Assembly (NCBI GenBank): GCA_026014685.1
Contig: JAOZHW010000023.1
Coordinates: forward strand, 1-64,000
DNA from: Candidatus Bathyarchaeota archaeon
GTDB lineage: Archaea > Thermoproteota > Bathyarchaeia > Bathyarchaeales > Bathycorpusculaceae
Direction: 5' to 3'
DNA length: 64,000 bases
Part shown: piece after piece, positions 51,413 to 60,680 of the stretch
Layout of the letters: the number at the start of each line of letters is the position of its first letter
How positions within the stretch are numbered: the first letter of the stretch is position 1
Program-made: the position numbers and the translations under genes
The notes under the pieces: generated by a model
The model's input: only the letters and a program-made list of their open reading frames with translations
What the model was told of the DNA's origin: nothing
Database searches by the model: none

Positions 51413-52537
51413 TCAGTCTGCTGCCGCTGACGAATCAACAATCGCCTTGATTTCTTTATTCAACGCGTCAGGCAACCCCAAAATCCCGACATCCATGAAA
51501 CCGCGAATAATCAACGAAACCGCCTGCTCACGCGTTAAGCGTCGAGTCATCAGGTAAGTGATTTCTCTTTCGCTGATTTTACCCACAGCTGCTTCATGGG
51601 TGATTTCGACACCTTTCTTGGTGGCGATCAACTCTGGGATGGATTGCATGAATGATTCGTTATCCATAATCAACCCCTTGCATTCCAAGTGTCCCTTGCA
51701 GTCTGGTGTGTGCCCCTCAATCATTCCGCGAACAATCATCTTGGAGCCTTCGCGGGCGATTGCGCGGCTGACCATTTCGGCTTTGCTTCCTTCACCTGTC
51801 AGGACTGCTTTGGAGCCTGTGTCGAGTTGGCTGTTTTTGTGTCCATAGAGGATGCTGTTAAAGCTAACGCGGGATTGTTTACCTCTACAGTACGCAACAG
51901 GGTACATCTGTACATCGCGGACTGGGCGCATGCAGACGTAGTTTGAGACGAAGGTTGCGTTGTCGTCTATTTGAGAGGCGCTTCTTGGGCGAACCAGTGT
52001 GTTTTCGCTCCACTGGTGAATCATAGTGAAGTTTAGCATGGCGCCTTTTTTGACGTAGATTTCAGATATACCCAAATGCGCGGCGTTGGGAACGGTTGAG
52101 TGCTGTAGGCAACTGGTGATTATGTGTGCTTTGGAGTCTTCTTCGGCGATTATGATGTTGTGAACTCGTTGCTCTAAATTCCGTTGTGTTATCAGAAGAC
52201 AAGACTGTAAGGGAAACGCGATTTCAGCGCCTTTTAAGATACGCATGAAGTAGCCGCCACTATAGTCCTCCGCCACCTTTTTAGTGTATTCGTCTTTGTC
52301 TTTGTTAACCAGCTTCCAGCGGTATTCCTCAAGCCACGGGTATTTTTTGAGTGCGGCTTTGATGTCCATCAGTTCCAGTTTGCCTTCATAGAGCTCGTTA
52401 ACCTTGGATGCCACGGTTTGCTGGTTTAGGTGCATAAATGTGCCTGAACGGTTCTTCTCTTCGAGTTCAAGCCCTGCCTTTTGAGCTTCTTGGAGGATTT
52501 CATGTGGGATTTTAGTTAAGTCGCTTTCTTTACTCAT
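51413..52537 (-). CDS. sufB: Fe-S cluster scaffold protein SufB (SMS type)
   Basis: 374 residues of the right-handed beta-helix SufB/SufD family, at the short end of the range: PHEILQEAQKAGLELEEK at the start, a core with NRSGTFMHLNQ, ITSCLQHSTVPNAAHLG and AVLTGEGSKAEMVSRAIA, and the conserved C-terminal ISEREITYLMTRRLTREQAVSLIIRGF. With sufC alone and no sufD, sufS or sufU beside it, this corresponds to the minimal SmsCB arrangement known in anaerobic archaea. It overlaps sufC by four bases. Confidence 0.93.
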   Translation of the reverse strand: MSKESDLTKIPHEILQEAQKAGLELEEKNRSGTFMHLNQQTVASKVNELYEGKLELMDIKAALKKYPWLEEYRWKLVNKDKDEYTKKVAEDYSGGYFMRILKGAEIAFPLQSCLLITQRNLEQRVHNIIIAEEDSKAHIITSCLQHSTVPNAAHLGISEIYVKKGAMLNFTMIHQWSENTLVRPRSASQIDDNATFVSNYVCMRPVRDVQMYPVAYCRGKQSRVSFNSILYGHKNSQLDTGSKAVLTGEGSKAEMVSRAIAREGSKMIVRGMIEGHTPDCKGHLECKGLIMDNESFMQSIPELIATKKGVEITHEAAVGKISEREITYLMTRRLTREQAVSLIIRGFMDVGILGLPDALNKEIKAIVDSSAAAD

Positions 52538-53289
52538 TTTTTCCAGCCCTCGCTTGTGCGTATTCTACATGCTACGCATTCTTCGTAGCCCAAGTTTTTG
52601 ATGTCATCGTATATACGCATCGGATCTCGGAAACAGTGAAATTGTCCCTTGAGTAGTATGCAGCCGTATGTGGCTTTGATTTTCTCCATGATGTCGCCTT
52701 TATGGGTGATGATTAAAGCTGAGGCACCTGTTTGTTCAACGTACTTTTGGATTTCTGTCGATATCATACGTAAACTTTCTACGTCAACGCCTGAGTCAGG
52801 CTCATCCAGCAAAAGCAACTTGGGCTTAAGGAAAATCAACTGCAAAATTTCAGAGCGTTTCCTTTCGCCGCCGCTGAAACCCAGATTCACATCCCGATTC
52901 AAGAAACTGGTCAATCGGAATGCTTCTATCTGCGCCATCTCTTCTGGGCTAAACTCTTCTGTTGAGGATTTACCCAAACAGAGCTTGAGCAAATCACCCA
53001 GTTTCACACCTGTAATTTCAGGGGGGTTTTGGAAGCTTACGATTATGCCCAGTTTTGCTCTCTCATCTACGCCTTTGTTGGTTATATCGATTCCCTGGAA
53101 GAGGATTTGCCCTGAGACTACTTCGTAGCCAGGTAACCCCATTAGGGTGCTTATCAGAGTGGTTTTTCCTGAACCGTTAGGTCCAAAAAGGATGTGGCTT
53201 GCGCCTTCTTTTAGGGTAAACGTTAAGTCGTTTAGGATGGTTTTTCCTTCGACTTTAACGGTTAAGCCCTTAACTTCAAGAATGTCCAT
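52534..53289 (-). CDS. sufC: Fe-S assembly ATPase SufC
   Basis: About 251 residues: Walker A GPNGSGKTT, SFQNPPEITGV (SufC-specific Q-loop), signature FSGGERKR, Walker B LLLLDEPDSGVD and ITHKGD. It energises SufB for cluster building. The C-terminus adds EECVACRIRTSEGWKK with a CxxC, which could touch iron or the nascent cluster. I chose ATG 53289 because a TATA-like TTATTTTATTT (minus strand, about 53315-53325) places the transcript start almost on it; TTG 53310 is possible. Confidence 0.94.
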   Translation of the reverse strand: MDILEVKGLTVKVEGKTILNDLTFTLKEGASHILFGPNGSGKTTLISTLMGLPGYEVVSGQILFQGIDITNKGVDERAKLGIIVSFQNPPEITGVKLGDLLKLCLGKSSTEEFSPEEMAQIEAFRLTSFLNRDVNLGFSGGERKRSEILQLIFLKPKLLLLDEPDSGVDVESLRMISTEIQKYVEQTGASALIITHKGDIMEKIKATYGCILLKGQFHCFRDPMRIYDDIKNLGYEECVACRIRTSEGWKK

Positions 53290-53432
53290 GACAAAAGAAG
53301 TGTTAACCAAATAAAATAACCTTGTGATAACTAACAGGATTTGTTTAGAAACATACTTAAACCAACTTCACCCCTCCTCTAACAGAAACAAAGCAGCCGT
53401 TTTGCTAAAGAAATACGTTTACGGGGGAAGTT

Positions 53433-54344
53433 ATGGTTAACTGGGCAGCGGACAAAACAAAACGCGTAAGCACACTCAGATTCATTACTCAGTGCATCTT
53501 TCTGCTAATCATTTTTTACGTCGCCATAATCGGCATCTGGAAAGGACTGCTGCTACTTCTGATATTTGGGGCAACATTCTTGCTTGGGCGACTTTTCTGT
53601 GGTTGGATGTGTCCATTCGGATTATACATGGACACAGTGACATTGCTTCGAAGAGCACTCAAGGTTCCACATTGGTCGCTGCCAAACAGACTCAACTTGG
53701 CGCTGCACAAAAGCCGCTACATCACCGCCGCATGCATCTTCGCGCTGGCGATTCCAATCTTTCTGCTGAGTACTGGTTCATCTTTTGAGTTTTCAAATTT
53801 TCTGTGGATGCGACCCCCCTTCTCAGTTTACGCTTTTCTATTGGAGCCCTTGCAAACCCCTGTTTTACCCTGGAACCCACCGTTTGGTGCGTTGTTTGAA
53901 ATAAATGGGCGCTATTGGACTTTTCCCTATGTAGGCGAAATCTTGCTGTACTTAAGAGATACAGGCATCGCTTTGCCTCTGTCTTATGTTTTTGTGGGCG
54001 CAGTTTTGGCTGCGTCGTTTAAGGTTCGACGTTTCTGGTGCCGCTTCTGCCCCACAGGCATATCCTTTGGCGCATTAAACAGGTTCCGAGCGCTCCGCTG
54101 GCTGCCGCTTCTTAGGTTAAGCAAAAACGGCGAAAAATGCACCAAATGCGGTATCTGCCAAAGAGTCTGCCCCCTACAAGTCACCGAAGTGTACGAGAAA
54201 AAAGACGGCCCAATACAAACAACAATGTGCACCGTTTGTTTGCGGTGTGTTGAGATGTGCCCAGAGCAGGAGTGTTTGAGTGTATGTTTTTCTTCGCGGC
54301 GGATTTGGAGTTCAAGGAACTGGTTAGATCAGTCGAACAGGTGA
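53433..54344 (+). CDS. NapH/NosR-like membrane polyferredoxin
   Basis: 303 residues with five or so membrane helices and the signature GRLFCGWMCPFGLY (CxxxCP), FWCRFCPTGISF (CxxCP) and two C-terminal [4Fe-4S] motifs, CTKCGICQRVCP and CTVCLRCVEMCP. NapH-type proteins move electrons between the membrane and periplasmic or cytoplasmic redox partners. Divergent from sufC, suggesting coupled need for Fe-S clusters. It has no partner reductase nearby. Confidence 0.88.
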   Translation: MVNWAADKTKRVSTLRFITQCIFLLIIFYVAIIGIWKGLLLLLIFGATFLLGRLFCGWMCPFGLYMDTVTLLRRALKVPHWSLPNRLNLALHKSRYITAACIFALAIPIFLLSTGSSFEFSNFLWMRPPFSVYAFLLEPLQTPVLPWNPPFGALFEINGRYWTFPYVGEILLYLRDTGIALPLSYVFVGAVLAASFKVRRFWCRFCPTGISFGALNRFRALRWLPLLRLSKNGEKCTKCGICQRVCPLQVTEVYEKKDGPIQTTMCTVCLRCVEMCPEQECLSVCFSSRRIWSSRNWLDQSNR

Positions 54345-54353
54345 TTAATTTTC

Positions 54354-56920
54354 TTAGACAATAGCTTGGGTAATGTTGTTAGCGTTTGTTGGTATAGTTA
54401 TCAGAAATGTGGTTCCCTTCTTGGAGGTTTTCTCCACATTGATTGAGCCTCCGTGTGCTTCGAGGATTCGTTTACAGATAGCCAAACCAAAACCCATCCC
54501 CTGAGCTTTAGTTGTAACCAAAGGCGCAAACAGTTTAGGCACGACTTCTTTGGGAATTCCACAGCCATTATCGGTTATCCTGAATTCTAAGCATCCGTTG
54601 TTTTGGGCACTGCCAAGAGTTATTATTCCACCGTTGGGTAGCACATCGATTGCGTTTTTTATTAAATTAATGAATACTCTCTGCAGTTTATCTTCGTCAA
54701 CTTTGATGGGGTATCGATCGGTTACCCTATTTCGGATCTTAACTTTTGGAGGCACTTCAACAGCAGCTAAACTCTTAGCTACCAACCTTTGCGGCGTGGT
54801 TTCATTGATTTCTAAATGAATCTCCCTTGAATAATCCAGCAAGTCGTTAATTATTTTGTTTGAACTCTCGATACACCTGTCGATTGTCTGAAGCATCTCA
54901 GAAAATTGCTTAGGCTCGATGGCTACTCCTTTCTTTTTGAGAAAATACGCCGAATTTTTGATCCCTGAAAGCGGGTTACGCAGGTCGTGCCCAATCATCC
55001 CCGCCAATTCGCCGATTGCTGCAAGCCGCTCAGACTTAATCAAACGCAACTGCACATCCTCTAATTGTTTTGTCCGAGTATCAACCAGCATTTCCAGCCT
55101 CTTTGAGTACTCCTCAAGTTTAGCTTGCATATCCTTCTTTTCAGTGATGTCTAAGACGACCTCTACAGCGGAAACTACGTTTCCTGTTTCATCTTTAACG
55201 GGTGTAGCTATGAGTTCTATCCACTGGGGATGCCCGTTACTATCAGCATAGCAGCATTGATGAATGTCGATGCTTACACCTCTTTCGAAGACCTTTTTGA
55301 CGCCACACTTTGAACACATATTTTTGCGGTTATGAAGAGCGGAATAGCATTTTTTGCCTAGAAACTCCTTTAGCTCTTCAGAGGCCAGTTTGTTTATCCA
55401 AGTTATCCTGAAATCCTTGTCGATAACAACCACACCTGTTCCGAGGCTTTGCGTGATTGCGTCTAACTTTTTCTTTTCTTGAATAAGTTCGCGGTCTTTT
55501 TCCTTGCTTTCAGTGATGTCTATACCATAAACGTTAACATAACCTTCTTTCGGAAAAGGGGCAAACGTAAAAAGATATGTTTTTTCTTTATGGCTAAATT
55601 CTACGGTTCGGCGTCTCCCTGTTTGAATAGTTTTTTGGACGTTTTGGGTGATTTGGCTTAGCTCATTGTTTTGCAAGAAAACTTGGATGCTCTATTTGCG
55701 TAGAGAATTTTGCCATTCTCTGCAACTCTAAGCACGGGGTTTGGGTCTTCTTCGGGAAATTTTGCTAAATTATTGATTTCTTCTTCAGCTTTTTTGCGCT
55801 CAGAAATATCGCGGAAAACCAGCACTACACCCGAAATCTCGCCAGAATCCCCCCGAATCGGCGCTCCGCTGTCATCTATGGGGATTTCGTCGCCGTTTTT
55901 GCGGATCAGAACAGTATGGTTAGCCAACCCGACAATAACGCCTTTCTCGAGCACTTTTACAACTGGATTCTTAACCGCTTTACGGGTCTTTTCATTTACT
56001 ATACGGAAGACTTCTTGCAAGGGCTTTTGTTTTGCCTCTGAAAAAGTCCAGCCTGTTAACTTTTCAGCCACATGGTTCATGAAAGTGATATGTGCATCGG
56101 TATCCGTTGCTATAACTGCATCTCCGATGCTGGAAAGAGTAGCAGCCCAACGCCTCTCGCTTCTAGCAAGCTCCATTTCAGCTTTTTTACGCTGGGTAAT
56201 GTCCTGTGATAAAACAAAAATGCCTTCCGCAACAGGCTGTACACTTAACTCAAACCAGCCCCTCTCTCCATTTGGAAACAAAAACTCGTTTTCCATAACT
56301 AACGAGATTTTTTCATCCATACATTTCTGCAGCTTTTGGAACATAGCTGTTTTTTCGACGCCTGGATAAACGTCAGTCATCTTCTTTCCTATCAATTGAT
56401 TTACAGTTGCACGGCCCTGTTTTGCAGCCGCCTCATTAACGTAGATGTATCGCCAGTCGCGTCCGATAATCTGAAAACCTTCCAGTAAACCGTTGAGTGT
56501 TTCTCGAAAGCGGCTTTCCCAAGCTTGGGTTTGTTTCTCGGCTTCTTTGCGGTCAGTTACATCCCGGTTACTGGTTCGGCGACCCAGAAACTCGCCTTTT
56601 TCACCAAAAACGGGTTGACAAGCATGGGAAATCCAGCGTACTTCGCCGTTTGGTTTGACGATGCGGAAATCGTAGGTGTGCATTTCAGCCTTTGTTACGT
56701 TTCCAAAATGATTAGCTATCCACGGTTTATCGTCGGGGTGGATTATTTCTGTTAACAATTTAGGGTTACTTATGAATTCCTCGGCGCTGTAACCTGTTAT
56801 GCGTTTGCATGAGGGAGAAACAAACAATAATTTGCCGTCGGGAGCAATCCAGTACTCCCAATCAAACAAGAAATCAGCAATAACATGAAATTCCAAGTCC
56901 CCTTCTCGGCTAGTCACCAT
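54354..56920 (-). pseudogene. Multi-PAS histidine kinase, frameshifted
   Basis: Two frames make one soluble kinase of about 850 residues. Frame 1 (56920 to 55658): three PAS domains (ADFLFDWEYWIAPDGKLLFV; LLEGFQIIGRDWRYIYVN; LSSIGDAVIATDTDAHITF) and the start of a fourth (NPVLRVAENGKILYANRAS). There the frame is lost. Frame 2 (from about 55690 to 54354) goes on with the rest of the fourth PAS, a fifth (GVVVIDKDFRITWINK, with a Cys-rich loop), HisKA (GELAGMIGHDLRNPL, His acceptor) and HATPase (NLIKNAIDVLPNGG; KAQGMGFGLAICKRI). No response regulator is adjacent. The split lies in CAAGTTTTCTTGC (minus strand), not a long homopolymer. Confidence 0.85.
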
Positions 56921-57217
56921 AAACAGAGTCCCTTTACCAAGTTTTCGCTTGGTCGTTTTTATAAGTTTTTTGCTAGAGACAATTATAAAAAACGAAAAGG
57001 TGCTGGAAAAAAATCAAATAATTCATTTGACGGATTGATATAATGCTGGACTTCGCAGAATAAATAATCTGAGTCATCCTTTTAATATTATAGGTGCAAA
57101 AATTCGGTTTAAACAAAGAAAACAGCTAGCAGATGTAATTTGTCATTAATAATTGAATTCTGGAAAAACTATTTATCAAACCAAATACTCCCCAAGACTT
57201 AGTTAGTTGTGTATCAG

Positions 57218-59089
57218 ATGGGTGCATTAAACAGAACCTGCACCATTCTCTGGGTAGTTTCATTTTCTTTGCTGCTTATCTTGCCTGCCGACTCTTCAAT
57301 ACCGAGTCAAAACGCCGCAACAACCTATGAATCGCACTATACCCTTCTAAACCAACCCCTTGTTGTTTCAACCCCGCCCTCCCTCTATGAATATTACAAC
57401 AATCTATCACACATCATAAAAAACGACGCAGAATACGCAAAATTCATAACACCTCAAATAGTTCAACCAATCGCAGATACTATCCGAAACCTAACTCAAG
57501 GGTTACCATATCCAGAAGAGCAATTCGCCAACGAAGTACTCGATTTTGTCCATCAAATACCCTACAAGATCACTGGCGCCAAATACCCCGTTGAAACCCT
57601 TATAGAAAATGAGGGCGACTGCGGCGCCGTTTCACTGCTGGCTGCTTCCATCATGAAAGCCGGCGGATTAGATGTAATTTTGATAAAATATACCGCGACA
57701 GATTTTGCCCACATGAACGTCGGAGTGAACTTACCTCAAGAACCCGTTTACAAAACCCTGTTTTTCTCATCCACCAGCGTGGAATTTAACAATAAAACTT
57801 ACTGGACTGCAGAAGCCACCCCTTTAGCAAACTGGAAAGTAGGCGACCAACCGGCCCGCATGGCGGAGACAGTTTACCAAGTCATCCCTATAGAGGACTG
57901 CGAGCAGACATCGCCAGGCCAGGTTTCATGCAGTCTATCAACATTATTGCCCATCAAAGTAAGCATTGATTTTTCTTCAGCTCCAAAAGAAACTAATCGC
58001 TCTCTGCTGATTTGGGGAACAATAGAGCCAAACATCCCCAACTGCAACGTCACAATCTACGTCAAGAGCGAGGGAAACATACAATACAACAAAACCATCA
58101 CAGATGAAAATGGAAATTACGCTTTCCTTTGGAATTTCACAAAAGACGGAACCTACTACATTAGTGCAACCTGTAGCGGCAACCAAACATACGCAGGCGC
58201 CGACAGCGAAAAAGTTGCAGTCTTGATCGGTCCGCCCCAGCTTTTGCAGTTCCAATCTGAAACCTACAATTATGTCGTCGGTATACCCGTTAGCGACATA
58301 GCAATTCGCCCCTACATGGGTGTTAAGGATTTTCTAGCTGCCCCAATAGAAGTTAACAGTTCTTTTAGTTACAGCTTTAACGTTCTCTCCACAGGGCAGA
58401 GCACTTCAGAGGTAAAAACTATGACTCTGACTTTGCCCGCAACAGAGCACACAATCAGAAGCCGAAACCGAATCATACAAACCATCCAAGTGCCCGCCAA
58501 AACCATCGTGGTTCCAGAGAACATACCACCGGGTTTGCAACCGCTTGCGTTACCCAACGATTTCAACGATACCATAAACAACCAATTCTGCTTTATCTTA
58601 AAGAAAACCGCCACTGGACAGTACAATTTTACTGCTCAAGGCTTAGCCAACCGCGACATAACCGCGTTAAAACAAGGCAACCTAAGCACGGTTTTCTTCA
58701 ATGCCACAGACGCCATAAACATAGGCGAATGGTACACGGTTTTTACTGAAATTTCCAAAGACAGCTTAACGATAAAAGTCCAAGATAAAGAGGGAACAAG
58801 TCAACTATCTGAACCAATAAACACACTTGACAACGACCAAGTAGTATTGATAATGGCAAACAACGTGGACAGCGCTGTTGCATTGAAGAATTTTCAAGTT
58901 GGTGGCACAACAGAAAAAGCGGATCCCACCACTCAAATAGTTCGCTTTCCGACGCCTCCGCCAAAATCACTGTTGTTCTTTGGTGTTGCAGTAGTCATCA
59001 TTGCGGCTGTAATGACCGTAACAGGTGCAGCTATCCGTGTTAGGAAGAGCAGAGGTGACCGAAAGGGTGGTGGGGCCGCTGGGATTTGA
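57218..59089 (+). CDS. Secreted transglutaminase-fold protein with C-terminal membrane anchor
   Basis: About 623 residues: signal peptide (TILWVVSFSLLLILPADSS), a transglutaminase/papain-like domain with Cys in ENEGDCGAVSLLAASIM (about residue 140) and His in DFAHMNVGVNL, then an Ig-like domain (VTIYVKSEGNIQYNKTITDENG) and a lectin/jelly-roll-like region, and an anchor helix (LLFFGVAVVIIAAVMTVTGAA) with a basic end. It faces outside and may cut or cross-link surface proteins. The third catalytic residue could be the Glu in WTAEATP. Its last seven codons overlap the tRNA-Pro gene on the other strand. GTG 57209 is another possible start. Confidence 0.8.
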   Translation: MGALNRTCTILWVVSFSLLLILPADSSIPSQNAATTYESHYTLLNQPLVVSTPPSLYEYYNNLSHIIKNDAEYAKFITPQIVQPIADTIRNLTQGLPYPEEQFANEVLDFVHQIPYKITGAKYPVETLIENEGDCGAVSLLAASIMKAGGLDVILIKYTATDFAHMNVGVNLPQEPVYKTLFFSSTSVEFNNKTYWTAEATPLANWKVGDQPARMAETVYQVIPIEDCEQTSPGQVSCSLSTLLPIKVSIDFSSAPKETNRSLLIWGTIEPNIPNCNVTIYVKSEGNIQYNKTITDENGNYAFLWNFTKDGTYYISATCSGNQTYAGADSEKVAVLIGPPQLLQFQSETYNYVVGIPVSDIAIRPYMGVKDFLAAPIEVNSSFSYSFNVLSTGQSTSEVKTMTLTLPATEHTIRSRNRIIQTIQVPAKTIVVPENIPPGLQPLALPNDFNDTINNQFCFILKKTATGQYNFTAQGLANRDITALKQGNLSTVFFNATDAINIGEWYTVFTEISKDSLTIKVQDKEGTSQLSEPINTLDNDQVVLIMANNVDSAVALKNFQVGGTTEKADPTTQIVRFPTPPPKSLLFFGVAVVIIAAVMTVTGAAIRVRKSRGDRKGGGAAGI

Positions 59090-59146
59090 ACCCAGGATCG
59101 CATGCGCCCCAGGCATGTATCCTAATCCATGCTAGACGACGGCCCC
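59068..59146 (-). tRNA. tRNA-Pro (anticodon GGG)
   Basis: On the minus strand: acceptor GGGGCCG/CGGCCCC, D-arm with TAGCATGGATTAGGA, anticodon stem CATGC/GCATG with loop CTGGGGC (anticodon GGG at 34-36, reading CCC/CCU) and T-arm CTGGG-TTCAAAT-CCCAG. A-CCA is encoded in the DNA (59068-59070 give the CCA). No intron. The 76-nt body is 59071-59146. Confidence 0.96.
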
Positions 59147-59279
59147 ACGATTTATGCGCCATCGTTTGGGGATTTGAGGGTTTTTCAATACGTATATGAA
59201 CTTAAATCTTCTGGATACAGCAAGCCCGGTTCTATGCCTGTTAGTTAAAGCCGTCTTGCATTTAGACAAATGTTGAGAC

Positions 59280-59609
59280 TTAAGGCTGGCTTTTTACTGT
59301 CTCGCTTAACTTTGCCTGTGTTTTTCTGAAACGCATAACCATGTCTTTGCCGAACTGTGTAACTTCTGAGGAACCGCCGCCTTTTGCGCCTCCACGAACC
59401 CTTGTGACCAGTGATTCGCCTAGTCGTTCTTCGGAGAGTGTTAATCGGTGTAGGGCGTATCGGTAGGACATCCCCAATTTTTTGGCTGCTTCAAGGACAG
59501 AGTGGTGTGTCTCTATTTCTTCGAGTAGACGTGCTAGGCCGTCTCCGAAGACTGCTTGGTCTTTTTCGTTTACTATCCAGAGTTTGAATCGGTAGTTGGT
59601 TTTTTTCAT
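59280..59609 (-). CDS. ModE-like winged-helix regulator
   Basis: 109 residues: NYRFKLWIVNEKDQAVFGDGLARLLEEIETHHSVLEAAKKLGMSYRYALHRLTLSEERLGESLVTRVRGGAKGGGSSEVTQFG is the LysR/ModE N-terminal DNA-binding domain, with wing glycine run GGAKGGGS. The molybdate-binding domain of full ModE is absent, so it may sense nothing by itself or work with a partner. ATG 59609 follows AGGGAG; the frame opens at 59642. It is divergent from nfnA, with the TATATA palindrome between them. Confidence 0.85.
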   Translation of the reverse strand: MKKTNYRFKLWIVNEKDQAVFGDGLARLLEEIETHHSVLEAAKKLGMSYRYALHRLTLSEERLGESLVTRVRGGAKGGGSSEVTQFGKDMVMRFRKTQAKLSETVKSQP

Positions 59610-59720
59610 GGGGCTCCCTGAATTTAATTGGTGTTTTGGCAATTAAGGGTAGTGCTGTTTGGTTGTGTGGGTTGTTGTTTTTGTTGTTGTGGTCGTTGGT
59701 TGTAGCTAGCAAGACTTTTA

Positions 59721-59742
59721 TAGCATATATATTGTATATACG
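59721..59742 (+). promoter_or_regulatory. Promoter and palindrome before nfnAB
   Basis: TATATA-TTG-TATATA within GCATATATATTGTATATACG forms a symmetrical site resembling the CGnTATATA-type ModE boxes. It doubles as a TATA box for nfnA. The ModE-like regulator is coded on the other side, so it is a good candidate binder. Confidence 0.4.
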
Positions 59743-59789
59743 ATTAATACCCGAAAAAGGGTTGCGTGTTAACGGGGAGAACGCAAAAA

Positions 59790-60680
59790 GTGACAGAAAC
59801 CAATACGCAAAGTCAACTAAAACTCAACCAAGTTGTAGAAAAAAAAATCCTAAACTCCGTAACCAAAAAAATCACAGTCTACGCCCCAGATATAGCCGCA
59901 AAAGCACACGCGGGACAATTCGTGATTTTCAAGGTACGCCAAGACAGCGAAAGAATACCACTCACCTTATCGTCTTGGGACAAAGAAAAAGGCACAATCT
60001 CACACATCTTCCAAGAAGTAGGCTACTCAACAATCGAATTAGGTTCACTGCGGGTAGATGACAAAATAATGCACATAGCAGGCCCATTAGGGAACCCCAG
60101 TGAAATAAAAAATTTCGGAACCGCCGTTGTCATATGCGGTGGTTTGGGCACAGCAGTTGCGTACCCAGTTGCAAAGGCACTTAAGGAAGCAGGAAACAAA
60201 GTCATATCCATAGTCGGCGCAAGAAATGCAGAACTCTTCATTTTAGAAGACGAAATGAAAGCTGTTTCCGACGAAATCTTATTCACATCTGACGACGGAT
60301 CAAAAGGACAAAAAGGCTTCGTCAGCGACGTCCTCAAAACGCTCATAGCGAAGGGCACCAAAATCGATATAGTCTTCGCCATCGGACCCCCCATTATGAT
60401 GAGTGTCATTGCAGATATCACTCGTCCGTTGGGCATTAAAACCATCGCCAGCTTAAACCCGATCATGGTGGATGGCATGGGCATGTGCGGTGCTTGTCGT
60501 GTTTCCATAGACAACAAGACACAGTTTGCATGTGTAGATGGCCCAGAGTTTGATGCGCACAAAGTTAACTTCAAAGAACTAATCCAGAGGCTTAAATGCT
60601 ACTGTAACGAAGAGAAAAATCTTTCATTAGCTTATCAGAAACCATCAGGAGAGAAAAGTTGCCAATGTCACGGCCAGTAA
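59790..60680 (+). CDS. nfnA: Ferredoxin-NADP oxidoreductase subunit NfnA-like (SudB)
   Basis: About 296 residues: ferredoxin reductase fold with the flavin-binding QFVIFKVRQDSERIPLTLSS, NAD-binding VVICGGLGTAVAYPVAKAL and a C-terminal [2Fe-2S] site (GMGMCGACRVSIDNKTQFACVDGPEFDAH). With the flavoprotein that follows it forms the electron-bifurcating NfnAB complex, which links NADH, NADPH and ferredoxin; in some organisms the pair acts as sulfide dehydrogenase. Start GTG 59790 is favoured by GGGGAG upstream; GTG 59766 is possible. It overlaps nfnB by 22 bases. Confidence 0.9.
   Translation: MTETNTQSQLKLNQVVEKKILNSVTKKITVYAPDIAAKAHAGQFVIFKVRQDSERIPLTLSSWDKEKGTISHIFQEVGYSTIELGSLRVDDKIMHIAGPLGNPSEIKNFGTAVVICGGLGTAVAYPVAKALKEAGNKVISIVGARNAELFILEDEMKAVSDEILFTSDDGSKGQKGFVSDVLKTLIAKGTKIDIVFAIGPPIMMSVIADITRPLGIKTIASLNPIMVDGMGMCGACRVSIDNKTQFACVDGPEFDAHKVNFKELIQRLKCYCNEEKNLSLAYQKPSGEKSCQCHGQ

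Noticed and set aside
56921-57217. Gene or RNA in the 300-base gap before the transglutaminase-like gene
   Set aside because: A+T-rich sequence with a TATA-like CTATTTATC at about 57169; no ORF or structure that I could support.
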